Origin: Kumtagia sp052180275
Lineage (GTDB): Bacteria > Pseudomonadota > Alphaproteobacteria > Rhizobiales > Rhizobiaceae
Direction: 5' to 3'
DNA: 64,000 nt
Assembly (NCBI RefSeq): GCF_052180275.1
Contig: NZ_CP197465.1
Location: forward strand, 248,001 to 312,000
The notes beneath the pieces are model-generated. The model worked only from the letters and a program-made list of their open reading frames with translations, had not been told where the DNA came from and searched no databases. Shown here piece by piece: positions 41,883 to 51,019 of the stretch. The position numbers and the translations under genes were made by a program. Within the stretch, counting starts at the first letter, position 1, and the number at the start of each line of letters is the position of its first letter.

Positions 41883-44696
41883 TCAGAGGCCCAGGGCTGT
41901 GCGCAAGGTCGCAAGACGCGAGGTCAAAGCAGCGTTGAGCGGGCCAGTCAGAGAGCCGCCCAGATGACCGATCGACAGGACATGCGCAGCCGAGGCGAAG
42001 TTCGTCGTTGAGCGGAGGAACGCCACTTCGGCTGCCGGCAGTGCCGACGCGGCCTGTGTGTCAGAATTGATGACGGTGCCCATCTTGTAATTCTGACGAG
42101 CACCGGCGTCGGACCGGTTGGCGACCGTATGGCCGGCGGGCGTCGCGATCGGGAGTGTCGACGACAAGCTCACGGTCGCGTTGGCGCGCGTCGTCATTTG
42201 CGTGCTGTTGCCGCGCGCAATGACGAGAAGCACGGTTCCGGTGACCGTTCCGACAATCGCCGTCGTGGCAGAGTTTGCGCCGGAGCCGCCGTTGAACCAG
42301 CCGCCAGCGTTGATGCTGTTGGCGGTCATATGCGCGAAGGCATTGGCGTTGATGCCAGTGCCAATCCAGCCGGTCGATCCGTCGCTGGCGAAGCCGCCGG
42401 CCGTATGGTTCACGGTCCCGTGGATGACGCCCGTCTGCGCAGGGTTGACCAGGTTGAGGAGCGCCGCTTGCGTCGGTAGCGCAGGGCCGATCATCATCCA
42501 GTCGAGCGTCGGCCATACCAGATCGGTTTTCAGGCCGGCAACGAAGGCGTCGATCGGCAAGATGATCGAGTTGGCCGGCGTTGCCGACATCGCGTCGATA
42601 TAGTCTTCCGTTTCGCTCTCCAGGCCGAGTCGCACAATCGCCGGACTGGTCGGCAGCGAATGCACGCCGGACCAGTTTTCCGCCGTCGACCAATACTGCC
42701 AAGCGCCATCGCCGGGCGCGTCAGTGCCAGTTTGCACACCGTTCGGCGGGCCGAAGATCGCGCCGGCCACGTCGATCGCAGTACCGAACGTCGCCGCTCC
42801 GTCGGCGCGCCAGAAGTGCAGCCCCATATGAATTGGCGTGTTCGGAGCCTTCGCCGACAGGTTGACATCGGAGCTGGCGGGTGTCGCCGAGAAGAGCGTT
42901 GGAGCGGCCGGCGGTGTCGGATTGGCGACCGCAGTCAGGACGGTGTAGGCGGTCCACTCGCCAGGCGTGCCACCGGACCAATGACGGCCCCGGATGCGAT
43001 ACTGGACGCCATCGGACAAATAGTTCGTGCGCTGCTCCTGTTGACCGGCAGTCGCCATGACCTTTTGCAGCGCGCCGCCGCCTACGGGCTGCCACTCGAT
43101 TTCGGTCGTGAGGTCGTCGGAATTTACCGTGTTCCATTCGGCGAGCGCATAGGCAGCGGACTGCCCGCCGCCCACGACTTCGCGGTGCATGGTGACCGTA
43201 AAGGTGCCAGGCAGGGGAATGCCGGTTCCTTCAAGGTCGACGATCGGCGGCGGCGGGTTGCCTTCGTCGGTCGACGCCACAAAGTTGAAAAGCGTCGCCG
43301 GGATGACGATGCCCTCAAACTCCATCGTCAGGTTGGCGAGCGACAGCTTCGGCCGGTCGCCGACGATTTCGACAATCGCTTCGTTCAGCTTCGGCGGGTA
43401 GTGGACCCGGATGAAGCGATGTTCCGGAATGTCCTGCGCGGGTTCATAGTCGGCGATGAAGCGTACGCGCGGCGCGTTGGCGCGGTGGTAGGCAAGGGTT
43501 TGCAGCCGCTGGACGTGATTATGACGCTGGACAGCCGCGTTGTTGACGGTGCGCGTCCGCTCGGTGTCATCCTCCGGAATATAAGGGTTGCCGACGATTG
43601 CCGCGTCGGCCTCATTGAAGCGCATGCCCGGATCGGTGAAGCGGCCGCGAACCGCCAGCACCGTCGAGTTGCGGCGCCTGTTCACGTCGAAGCTGACGCT
43701 GCGCAGATCGGCGTCCGTCAACCGGATCGTCGGCTCTACAAACTCCCCGGCATGCACGCCGACTTTGCCGTCTGCCGTCTCGTAGATGACCATTTCGGCC
43801 GCTTCGTCCATCGTGCGGCCGACCTGGACGGGATCGGTGTTCGCCTTGAACCAGAAGCCGCCATGATACCGCGGTTCCTGATCGCCGGCCTTGTTCGTCA
43901 CCAACTGGTCGCAGATATCGGCCGCATGGTTCCAGTCGGGCCAGTGCATGTCCTCCATTTTGATCTTGGAGCCGACCGGATGCGTCAGGTGCCAGGCGCG
44001 CATCAGCGCGAGGTTTTCGGAATACTCCCAGGTGTCCGGATTGGCCGGGTTGTGGCCGGGCTTTCGGCCGTCATAGAGCAACGCACCTTCTAGCTCCTCA
44101 GTCAGGAGCGGCATGTTGTTAGGGAAGACCCTCTGCTGCTTTTCGATATCGACGGACTGGACCGACATCATCACCGTCGCCATGCCGTCGCCGCGATGGT
44201 CGGGCGTCCAGATGGTCGGCATCGCCGCCACCATCTCGGCGAAGGCGGTTTCGGCATTAAGCCCGACGCGCGACCGGATGCGGACTTTGTTGCCGAAATG
44301 GCTTGGCGCCGTCGTCAGGCCAGTCACCGGGTCGAGCGTCAGTTCCTCTTCATGGGCATAGTACCGAACGTGCCGGTTGATGCGGTGCCCGGCCGGACAG
44401 AAGACATGGTAGGCAACACCGTCAATCTCCTCCAGGGACAGATAGTCCGATGCCTTTTTGACGCGGCCCAGCACATAGGTTGGCGGCGGGACAGGCTGCC
44501 GAAGGTTGTACTTGCCGTCTTCCGCCTTCGGCACTTCCGGTTTCGGCGTCAACGCCGTTTGCAGGCCATAGAGGCCGGCGGCGGTCGCCAGATAGCCGAT
44601 GCCGGTCGCGGTCGCGCTCACGGCGGCCGGGCCAAGCAACCAGATCGGGCTGTTGACGATAAGCGGGAGCACAAGCCCCGCGATGAACATCGGCAT
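41883..44696 (-). CDS. Tail tip/host specificity protein (gpJ-like)
   Basis: A 937-residue baseplate or tail-tip protein. An N-terminal hydrophobic region (PLIVNSPIWLLGPAAVSATA) and the following YLATAAGLYGLQTAL are as in phage central tail hub proteins. The middle carries a long beta-rich region, and the C terminus (from about 640) resembles a concanavalin-like lectin layer (GSTGWIGTGINANAFAHMTA). It follows directly the small NlpC-like gene (stop and start one base apart). Confidence 0.82.
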   Translation of the reverse strand: MPMFIAGLVLPLIVNSPIWLLGPAAVSATATGIGYLATAAGLYGLQTALTPKPEVPKAEDGKYNLRQPVPPPTYVLGRVKKASDYLSLEEIDGVAYHVFCPAGHRINRHVRYYAHEEELTLDPVTGLTTAPSHFGNKVRIRSRVGLNAETAFAEMVAAMPTIWTPDHRGDGMATVMMSVQSVDIEKQQRVFPNNMPLLTEELEGALLYDGRKPGHNPANPDTWEYSENLALMRAWHLTHPVGSKIKMEDMHWPDWNHAADICDQLVTNKAGDQEPRYHGGFWFKANTDPVQVGRTMDEAAEMVIYETADGKVGVHAGEFVEPTIRLTDADLRSVSFDVNRRRNSTVLAVRGRFTDPGMRFNEADAAIVGNPYIPEDDTERTRTVNNAAVQRHNHVQRLQTLAYHRANAPRVRFIADYEPAQDIPEHRFIRVHYPPKLNEAIVEIVGDRPKLSLANLTMEFEGIVIPATLFNFVASTDEGNPPPPIVDLEGTGIPLPGTFTVTMHREVVGGGQSAAYALAEWNTVNSDDLTTEIEWQPVGGGALQKVMATAGQQEQRTNYLSDGVQYRIRGRHWSGGTPGEWTAYTVLTAVANPTPPAAPTLFSATPASSDVNLSAKAPNTPIHMGLHFWRADGAATFGTAIDVAGAIFGPPNGVQTGTDAPGDGAWQYWSTAENWSGVHSLPTSPAIVRLGLESETEDYIDAMSATPANSIILPIDAFVAGLKTDLVWPTLDWMMIGPALPTQAALLNLVNPAQTGVIHGTVNHTAGGFASDGSTGWIGTGINANAFAHMTANSINAGGWFNGGSGANSATTAIVGTVTGTVLLVIARGNSTQMTTRANATVSLSSTLPIATPAGHTVANRSDAGARQNYKMGTVINSDTQAASALPAAEVAFLRSTTNFASAAHVLSIGHLGGSLTGPLNAALTSRLATLRTALGL

Positions 44697-45098
44697 TCAG
44701 AATTCCCAGATCGCAAGAGGTCGCGCGGTGAAGGCGATCCAGCCTTCGTCCATGCGGACTTTCCATTTGCCTTCGTGCCGGATCGCGCCCCACTGCCGGG
44801 TTGGCGATGTCGGGCTTCCGATAACCGCGATGCAGCCTTCGGAAGGAGCATCGGAGCGGCTCCAGCCGACGCGCACCAGGCGCTCGCCATGCGGCTCCAG
44901 TCCGCCCGTTCCCGTCACCAGGGCGTGATATTCATCTTCGCTTTGGTAGGAGCCGCGAAGATCAGCGGCAGGGTCATCGGTGCCGTAGGCGATCGACAGA
45001 TCGGCTAGCGCCATGCAGCAATCGACATGCGACCACACCCACGGCCGAAACGCATAGTCGGCCATGAAGCGGTCGAGGATCAGCGGCGAACCGGCCAT
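44697..45098 (-). CDS. NlpC/P60-like tail protein (DUF6950 type)
   Basis: A 133-residue protein. The motif FRPWVWSHVDCCMALADLSI places Asp-Cys-Cys where NlpC/P60 enzymes have the catalytic Cys, and a later His is in WGAIRHEGKWKV. Such proteins sit at the tail tip and may cleave peptidoglycan peptides on DNA entry. It overlaps the upstream gene by 19 bases. Confidence 0.78.
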   Translation of the reverse strand: MAGSPLILDRFMADYAFRPWVWSHVDCCMALADLSIAYGTDDPAADLRGSYQSEDEYHALVTGTGGLEPHGERLVRVGWSRSDAPSEGCIAVIGSPTSPTRQWGAIRHEGKWKVRMDEGWIAFTARPLAIWEF

Positions 45099-45649
45099 CG
45101 GATGGACTTGTCGTTGAGGCGCGGCAGCCGTTCGGCGATGCGGTCCGGATTGGCGCCAGGATTGAGGATCGCCGATCGCGCTTGCTGGTCGGCATTGGAA
45201 ATCACCACTTCCGAGGCGAGCGTCCGAAGATCGAAACGATTGACCAGTTCGACGATGACGGTCGACGAGATCGTGTCGCCCTGGACGTCGTCGCCGAAAA
45301 TCACGTTGTCCACCGTGCCGGTGAAGCGCACCTTCCGCACGCCGACCGGATCGTCATATTCGTTGCAGGGCTGGACGATGATCTGCATCTTCGAACCGAT
45401 GACGTCATCCTCGTCGACCTCGCGCCATGCCGTGTTTGCCAGCACCGGCGCGACACCCGAGACACCCATGGTCAGGCGGTTGGACTCGCCGTTCATCGCG
45501 GCCTCGATCACGTCCAGACTGTCGGTGACCGTGACGCCTTTCCAGATTTCGCCGTCGAGATCGAGATAAGGCCCGGAGCCGATCCAGAGCCGGACTGTCC
45601 CGGTCGGGAAGTAGAAGATGAACAGGATCTTGAGGGAGCGGATTGCCAT
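45080..45649 (-). CDS. Phage distal tail protein
   Basis: A 189-residue protein (RLWIGSGPYLDLDGEIWKGV, then ESNRLTMGVSGVAP). It matches a tail-protein type common in alphaproteobacterial siphophages that lies between the tape measure and the NlpC-like protein. Start (ATG 45649) and the upstream stop (TAG 45650-45652) are adjacent. Confidence 0.75.
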   Translation of the reverse strand: MAIRSLKILFIFYFPTGTVRLWIGSGPYLDLDGEIWKGVTVTDSLDVIEAAMNGESNRLTMGVSGVAPVLANTAWREVDEDDVIGSKMQIIVQPCNEYDDPVGVRKVRFTGTVDNVIFGDDVQGDTISSTVIVELVNRFDLRTLASEVVISNADQQARSAILNPGANPDRIAERLPRLNDKSIRWPVRR

Positions 45650-46360
45650 CTATGCCCCCGCCAAGTCGTTCCACCAGTCGACCGCCTCGACGAAGGAGAC
45701 CGACACGTCCTGCCGCGTACGCTTGCCCTGCGCGATATCCATGCCGCGATCGTCGGCGAGGTGGACAAGGCAGGTCGGCTCGTCGCATTCCAGCGGTGCG
45801 CCGGCCGGGATGGTGGCGCGGATCGACGGGAACACCGGAACCGTCCAGAGATCGCCGACAACATCGATCGCGGGGCCGGTCTCATAAAGCGCGTGGTTGT
45901 AGGAAAAGCGGATGCCGGCGAGATTGTCGGCAGCCTGTATCCGTCGCAGCGTCACCACGTTGCCGCTGATCGGCGCCGTCACTGCCATCTCGATATCGAT
46001 CGCGCCCTGCACATAGACCGTGCTGTCGTCGAACGTGGTTTCGTCATCGTGGACGGTCGTCACCAGCGGTTCGAACTTGCCCGTCGAATAGGGCGCCGTA
46101 TCCCAGGACCAGACCGGAATGACGATCAGCCCGGCACGACCGCCGAGCGCGACCCTCAATGCGTTCCACGTCCGTTTCTTGTCGTAGTCGAGACCGCCGA
46201 TCGAAATGCCCTGTAGCTCTACCACCCACGAACCCTTGTCGGTGCGCGTCGCTCGTTCCATGCCGTTCAGCACCTTGCCGCCGCCGCGCGTGAACGGCAC
46301 GAGGTTGGCGGGCGTCTCGCGCGGCGTCAGCGTGCATTTCGGCCAGTACAGGAAAGGCAT
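45650..46360 (-). CDS. Phage tail protein following the tape measure
   Basis: A 236-residue beta-rich protein (MPFLYWPKCTLTPRETPANL, GSWVVELQGISIG). Position after the tape measure and before the distal tail protein suggests a baseplate/distal tail role. It starts nine bases after the tape measure stop. Family name not assigned. Confidence 0.72.
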   Translation of the reverse strand: MPFLYWPKCTLTPRETPANLVPFTRGGGKVLNGMERATRTDKGSWVVELQGISIGGLDYDKKRTWNALRVALGGRAGLIVIPVWSWDTAPYSTGKFEPLVTTVHDDETTFDDSTVYVQGAIDIEMAVTAPISGNVVTLRRIQAADNLAGIRFSYNHALYETGPAIDVVGDLWTVPVFPSIRATIPAGAPLECDEPTCLVHLADDRGMDIAQGKRTRQDVSVSFVEAVDWWNDLAGA

Positions 46361-46369
46361 CGGCGTTCC

Positions 46370-49300
46370 CTATCGACCCGTGCGCCAGTCGGCGCCGGCA
46401 CGTTCCTGCTGATACTTGGCGACCGCCGGCATGACGCCCTTGTTGGCGCGCTGCACCGCGACATTGATGATGGTTCCGGAGCGGCTGACGATGCGCTGGT
46501 CGGCGATGTCGGCCATGCGCCCGCTATCGTCCTGCAACCTGATATCCACCGTGTCGCGACTGCTGCCCCGCGCGCCAGGCACCGGCATCGATGCCATGAC
46601 CGGCGCCCGCATCGGCCACCCGCCATCCGCCATGCGCGCCAGCGTGTCGTTGTTGATCGCATCGAGCAGCGGCCCGTACTTCTTCGCCGACCGCGCATTG
46701 GTGATGTGCTCGCCGTCCGACACCATGATCGGGATTTTGTCGCCACGCGGCCCGCCCGGACCGCGCACTCGACCACCGGGCCATCCGCCGTCCGCGAAGC
46801 CAAAGATTTTAGCGAAGCTGCCGAGGAGCGAACCGAAGATGCCGCCGCCCGAGCCCGGCTTGCCTGCGTCGAAAAGCAGGTTCAGCCCCGCGTCCAGAAA
46901 CTTGTCGCCGAGCTTGCCCAAGGCATTGCCAAGCGCTTCGGTCGCAGTCTTGCCGCTTCGAAGATCCTGAATGAAGCCGCTCAGGATGTCCTTTCCGGTA
47001 GCGGAAAGCTCGCCGAGATTTTCGCGAAGGCGGCCCTGTGCATCGTCGAGCTGGTTGCTTGCCGCCTGTGCGGAGCCCGACGCTTCCGCCAGTTCCCGCA
47101 TTGCGAGAGCCTGTTCGCGGGCTTCCGGCGTCAGGCCGGACAGGTCGCCGGTGAGAAGCTGTTGCGCGCTGGAGAGTTCGCGGCCGGCGGCCGTTCCCTC
47201 CTCTTGCGCCATGTTGAGGAGTTCTTGCGCCGCCTGGAGCGTCGACAGGCCGCGACCGTAATCCTCGATCAGCGGGTTGAGGCTGGCCCGGAGACCGGTT
47301 TCCTCCTTCAGGAAGTCGATTGTCTGTTTGTATTCGGCAAGACTAGCCTGGAACGTCTCCCGGCTATCCAGACGTTGCGTGCCCGCCGTCGACATGCCAG
47401 CGCGCTTCTGCCCGTAGGCAATGGCGTCTTCCACCGTCCGGTTGCCGCCGAGAACTTCCGGATTGGCCGCAATCTGCCGAGCGTCGAGTACCTGACTGAG
47501 AGGCGTGCCGGGTGCCGCCTTCAGGACGTTGATCGCGCCCTGCGGTCCGAGGAAATGTGCCAGATGCAGCTTGTATTCATCGGCCGCGTCGGCGACCGCG
47601 ATGCCGGCGGCGCGTAGCGCATCCGCGTTTTCATTGCCGTATGCTTCGATCAGCGCCTTCGACTTAGCCGCATCCGTCTTCATCGCCAGGATTGCAGCCT
47701 GCGAAAGCTGTGCTGCCTCGCCGGGGAAATACTTCCGAAACAGCGAAAGCCACGTGCTGTCTATGAACTGGCCGAGACCTTCGGCCGACGAGCGCGGGTT
47801 TTTGGCGAACCGGTTCCCGCCGCTTTCGGCGCCGATCGTCCGGTCGACGTAGCCGGAGACGGCACCTTCGCCGCCGCGCGTCTGCGTTTCCAGCGAGATT
47901 TCCGTCCGCGCCTGGATACGCGCTGCCTGTTCGCTGATCTTGTCGCCGAACTCTTTGACGATCTCCTTGGCCCGCTGGTCGATCTGCTGTTCGAGCTGCG
48001 AGCGCTGCGCGTCGATAAGGCGCTGGTCCATCGCCCGCGCGGTTTCCCGCGCCTCACCCATGGAACGGAGGCCATCGACCCGGCGCTGGTCGATCTTGAC
48101 ACCTGTGTTTACGGCCGGGATGCCGCCCAATTCGGCCGCAACCTCCCGCGCCTCCTCGCGCAGCCACGCCAGCGCGTCGATCATCACATCGATCTGCCTG
48201 CGGATCGCATTCGCCTCGAGATTGGTTCCGGCGATCTGCGCCAGCTTCTCCTTCGCCTCCTCCGCCGAACCGCCGAGATCGACAAAGTCGCCAATGACCG
48301 CATCCATGCCCTCGAAGACCTTCTTCGAGGTCGGCCAGACATTCTTCAAATTGGTGAGTTCTTCGCGGGCGCGCCCGATTTCGCGCCGTACCGCATCCAT
48401 GGACGACGTATCGCCGAGCTTGAACAGCCCGACCTTGATCGCCTCTGCCCGCTGGATTGTCTTCTGCAACTGCTGGTTCAAATCCAGAACCGGCTGGCTG
48501 ATTTCCGTGTCAGCCATCGCGCGCAGCGTTGCCAGGATATCCTTGGCCTTGCCGGTTCCTTCGCGATAAGCGTCAGCCAGGTCGGCAATTTGCGTGCGGG
48601 CAGCCTTGTCGGTTGCGCTCGTATTGTACAGCCCGACGAGCCCGCGCATCGCTGCACGTGCATCGTCGGCAATCGAAGCCAGTTCGTCGCCCTGGCTCCA
48701 AGGCTTTCCACCGCCGCGCAGGCGCTCCAACTCGGTGTTCAATGCCGCAATCTTGCGGGCGCGGTCGCCGGCCGTAAGGTCGTCCAGCGATCTCGCGGTT
48801 TCATCGACGCCGTCTGATGCCTGCTTGGCAATCAGGCCCATATCTTCCAGTTCTTTGGTCACGGCATCGGCGTTGGCAGCAGCCTCAGCCGCCGAAGTCG
48901 AGAAGTGAACAAGAGCCCCGGCCGCAACGGTGCCGATGACGAAGCCGATAGGGCCGGCAGCTGCGCCAAGTCCACCCAAGGCCAGGCCGGTCGCGGCAAT
49001 AGTACGGGCCGCGGCAAGAGCACGGACAAAACGCATGATCGCAACCGCGCCGAGACCAAGTTTCGCGATCATGCCCGCGAGCGAGCGACCGACCAGCGCG
49101 CCGGCGATCACGCCAGCGAGCATCAACACCGTATCTGCGGTCTCATCGAAATTATCAGCCAGGGCATTGAGACCCTGAACGAGCCGCTGTGACGCACCGA
49201 GTGACGAATCCGTCTGGCCGATGTACTTGGTTAGCGCGTTGTTGATCTTGATGTAGCCCTGCTCAATCGTCTGCGTTGCGCCGGCCGCTTGTGCCCGGAG

Positions 49301-50005
49301 CTGAGGTAGCCCCTTGAGGAACGCATTGAAGAACTCGCGGCCCGAGACCTCGCCATCGTTGACGAGTTGCTTCAGCTTCGAGACAGAGCCGCCGGCCTTG
49401 TCGAGCCCGTTCGCGACCGCCTGGAGGATCGGCCGCGCACCGTCGTTGACGCTATTGAACTCTTCCGCCTGGACGCGGGTCGAGCCGAGCAATTGCCCGA
49501 GCTGTGTCAGCGCGCCACGTGCTTCGTTCGCGCCTGTGCCGGCAACCTTGAGCGCGACCGCAACGCCGTCCGAGAATTCGATAAGCTGTTCCTGGGTCGC
49601 GCCGAGAACATCGCCGGCTTGTGCCGCCTTGCCGTAGAGCCCGGTCAGCGCCTCGATCGGCGCGGCGTTGTCCTGTGCCGACTGGTAAAGCTGATCGAGA
49701 ACACGCTTCTGGTTCGCACCCTGGACACCGGCGATCGACAGGGAATTCTTCGCCCGTGTCCAGGCGTCGGCATAGCGCAGCACTTCCCGAACGGTGAGCG
49801 CTCCGGCGACGCCGGCCAGCGGCGCAACCAGCCCCCGCGCCATGTTGCGGCCGATGCCGCTCAGGCGTTTGTTAGTGTCGTCCCAGCGCTTGACGACAGC
49901 GCGGGACTCGCGATCGGAAACACCGCGGGCCTTGCGCATTTCGCGCTCGTACCCTTTGATGTCCGCCGATAGCTGGACGACCAGCTTCTCGATGTCTGTT
50001 GCCAT
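46370..50005 (-). CDS. Tape measure protein with lytic transglycosylase domain
   Basis: A 1211-residue protein that sets tail length and passes through the envelope. The N-terminal tape-measure domain (about 1-280: KLVVQLSADIKGYEREMRKA, VLRYADAWTRAKNSLSIAG) is followed by hydrophobic helices near 300-370. Long coiled coils come next. At about 715-860 there is a soluble lytic transglycosylase-like segment, TIGAESGGNRFAKNPRSSA then GLGQFIDSTWLSLF, with its Glu and a Gln. It is the longest gene of the operon. The moron on the other strand starts 25 bases away from its ATG. Confidence 0.92.
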   Translation of the reverse strand: MATDIEKLVVQLSADIKGYEREMRKARGVSDRESRAVVKRWDDTNKRLSGIGRNMARGLVAPLAGVAGALTVREVLRYADAWTRAKNSLSIAGVQGANQKRVLDQLYQSAQDNAAPIEALTGLYGKAAQAGDVLGATQEQLIEFSDGVAVALKVAGTGANEARGALTQLGQLLGSTRVQAEEFNSVNDGARPILQAVANGLDKAGGSVSKLKQLVNDGEVSGREFFNAFLKGLPQLRAQAAGATQTIEQGYIKINNALTKYIGQTDSSLGASQRLVQGLNALADNFDETADTVLMLAGVIAGALVGRSLAGMIAKLGLGAVAIMRFVRALAAARTIAATGLALGGLGAAAGPIGFVIGTVAAGALVHFSTSAAEAAANADAVTKELEDMGLIAKQASDGVDETARSLDDLTAGDRARKIAALNTELERLRGGGKPWSQGDELASIADDARAAMRGLVGLYNTSATDKAARTQIADLADAYREGTGKAKDILATLRAMADTEISQPVLDLNQQLQKTIQRAEAIKVGLFKLGDTSSMDAVRREIGRAREELTNLKNVWPTSKKVFEGMDAVIGDFVDLGGSAEEAKEKLAQIAGTNLEANAIRRQIDVMIDALAWLREEAREVAAELGGIPAVNTGVKIDQRRVDGLRSMGEARETARAMDQRLIDAQRSQLEQQIDQRAKEIVKEFGDKISEQAARIQARTEISLETQTRGGEGAVSGYVDRTIGAESGGNRFAKNPRSSAEGLGQFIDSTWLSLFRKYFPGEAAQLSQAAILAMKTDAAKSKALIEAYGNENADALRAAGIAVADAADEYKLHLAHFLGPQGAINVLKAAPGTPLSQVLDARQIAANPEVLGGNRTVEDAIAYGQKRAGMSTAGTQRLDSRETFQASLAEYKQTIDFLKEETGLRASLNPLIEDYGRGLSTLQAAQELLNMAQEEGTAAGRELSSAQQLLTGDLSGLTPEAREQALAMRELAEASGSAQAASNQLDDAQGRLRENLGELSATGKDILSGFIQDLRSGKTATEALGNALGKLGDKFLDAGLNLLFDAGKPGSGGGIFGSLLGSFAKIFGFADGGWPGGRVRGPGGPRGDKIPIMVSDGEHITNARSAKKYGPLLDAINNDTLARMADGGWPMRAPVMASMPVPGARGSSRDTVDIRLQDDSGRMADIADQRIVSRSGTIINVAVQRANKGVMPAVAKYQQERAGADWRTGR

Positions 50006-50030
50006 TTTGGATCCGGGAGAGCTTCAGAGA

Positions 50031-50357
50031 ATGAAAGTCGTGATTGGCGCAGCTCTCGCCACGCTTGCCGTCGGAACAGCGCTCGCCGAAGACAACAGCG
50101 TCATCAACGCATTGAGATTGTGCAGTTTGATCGACCAGATCAGGGTGTCGACCTCGCCCTGCGAAGTTTCAGGCGCGAATTCACCCGTGATTGTTACAAT
50201 CGACACGACTGACACGACGAGTTCGAAAGCACAGCAGGCTTGTGTTGAACTGTCGGAAACATTGCAAAGCCAGGGCACAGACTTTTCGTCGGGGTGGACG
50301 CTGCAGATCAAATCGCCCAACAGTGGTGGCAAATTGCTCGCGGTCTGTAACCTGTAG
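50031..50357 (+). CDS. Secreted small protein encoded antisense in the late operon (moron)
   Basis: A 108-residue protein with a signal peptide (MKVVIGAALATLAVGTALAE) and three or four cysteines in the mature part (RLCSLID, TSPCEV, QACVEL, LLAVCNL). The ATG at 50031 follows GGGAGAG. It fills exactly the gap between the tail chaperone stop (50364) and the tape measure start (50005) on the opposite strand. Such single reversed genes in phage late regions are typical morons expressed from the prophage. Its exported, cysteine-rich form suggests a host-envelope function. Confidence 0.75.
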   Translation: MKVVIGAALATLAVGTALAEDNSVINALRLCSLIDQIRVSTSPCEVSGANSPVIVTIDTTDTTSSKAQQACVELSETLQSQGTDFSSGWTLQIKSPNSGGKLLAVCNL

Positions 50358-50363
50358 AACGCT

Positions 50364-50540
50364 CTAGCCGCCGGTCACCCATTCGAACAGTTCGGTCGCC
50401 TCATCTTCCGACAATTCCTCGCCGGCTTTCGGGTCATTGGCTTTCACAAAACCGTCCCAGGCGGCCATGAACTGCCACACCGACATGTCGTCGATCTGCT
50501 GGGGCGAAAACCCCATCGCCGCGCCCTTGCCGTAGATCAT
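50364..50540 (-). CDS. Tail assembly chaperone C-terminal part (gpT-like), likely made by -1 frameshift
   Basis: The 58 residues from the ATG at 50540 (MIYGKGAAMGFSPQQIDDMS, then VWQFMAAWDGFVKAND) are the characteristic C-terminal extension of tail chaperones (GFSPxxIxxMxxWxF). No stop interrupts this frame back to the poly-A run at 50600-50608. A -1 slip there fuses it to the 51019 gene product, giving a long chaperone of about 220 residues. Independent initiation at 50540 is possible but no good ribosome site is seen. Confidence 0.82.
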   Translation of the reverse strand: MIYGKGAAMGFSPQQIDDMSVWQFMAAWDGFVKANDPKAGEELSEDEATELFEWVTGG

Positions 50541-50572
50541 GGCGAAACGAAACCGGCCGTTAGGCAGATCGT

Positions 50573-51019
50573 CTAGCCTTGGTCCTTCGGCGTCGGCTCT
50601 TTTTTTTTGAAGCTGTCATCCTCATCCGGCGCGCCGTAGAGGGCAACCGAAAGGATCGCCCAGGCGAGCGGGCGGCTCTCTTCCGGAAGCTGCTCCTCGA
50701 CATAGGTCCGGACGAGCTTCATCGCGACGTGCGGCTTGAGCCCGCCACCGATCAGGCCGAGACGGATGACGCTGCTGATTTCCTTCACACCGCAGCGAGG
50801 CGGCGGCGGGAAATCGTCATCATCGTCCAGGCCGAGCGTTGCCGCATCGTCATCGGCCTCTATCGGCTGCTGCTTCGGAGAGCGGTCGCGAAGCCGATCG
50901 AGGATGACATACGGCCCAGCGCCGATCGCCTCTTGCAGTTCGGCGAGCTGGCCCCACGGGAGACGGAACGTATAGTCCCCGTCAGCCCATGGGACGGTGA
51001 GGAACGCCCTACGGCTCAT
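50573..51019 (-). CDS. Tail assembly chaperone (gpG-like, short form)
   Basis: A 148-residue acidic protein (MSRRAFLTVPWADGDYTFRL, QLAELQEAIGAGPYVI) of the GTA-gp10/tail-chaperone type. It coats the tape measure during tail assembly. Its ATG overlaps the tail-tube stop by four bases. The C terminus FKKKEPTPKDQG is read past a nine-A run and ends at TAG; shifting -1 in that run gives the long form. Confidence 0.86.
   Translation of the reverse strand: MSRRAFLTVPWADGDYTFRLPWGQLAELQEAIGAGPYVILDRLRDRSPKQQPIEADDDAATLGLDDDDDFPPPPRCGVKEISSVIRLGLIGGGLKPHVAMKLVRTYVEEQLPEESRPLAWAILSVALYGAPDEDDSFKKKEPTPKDQG
50600..50608 (-). promoter_or_regulatory. Programmed -1 frameshift slippery site in tail chaperone gene
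   Basis: On the minus strand nine consecutive A bases follow TTC in frame (TTC AAA AAA AAA GAG), so the heptamer A AAA AAA fits the slippery rule. Twenty-seven bases after the run the short form stops. In the -1 frame translation continues without a stop into the 50364-50540 reading. This layout equals the lambda G/GT arrangement. Confidence 0.85.

Noticed and set aside
42660..44093. 477-codon plus-strand open frame
   Set aside because: Antisense shadow of the tail-tip gene.
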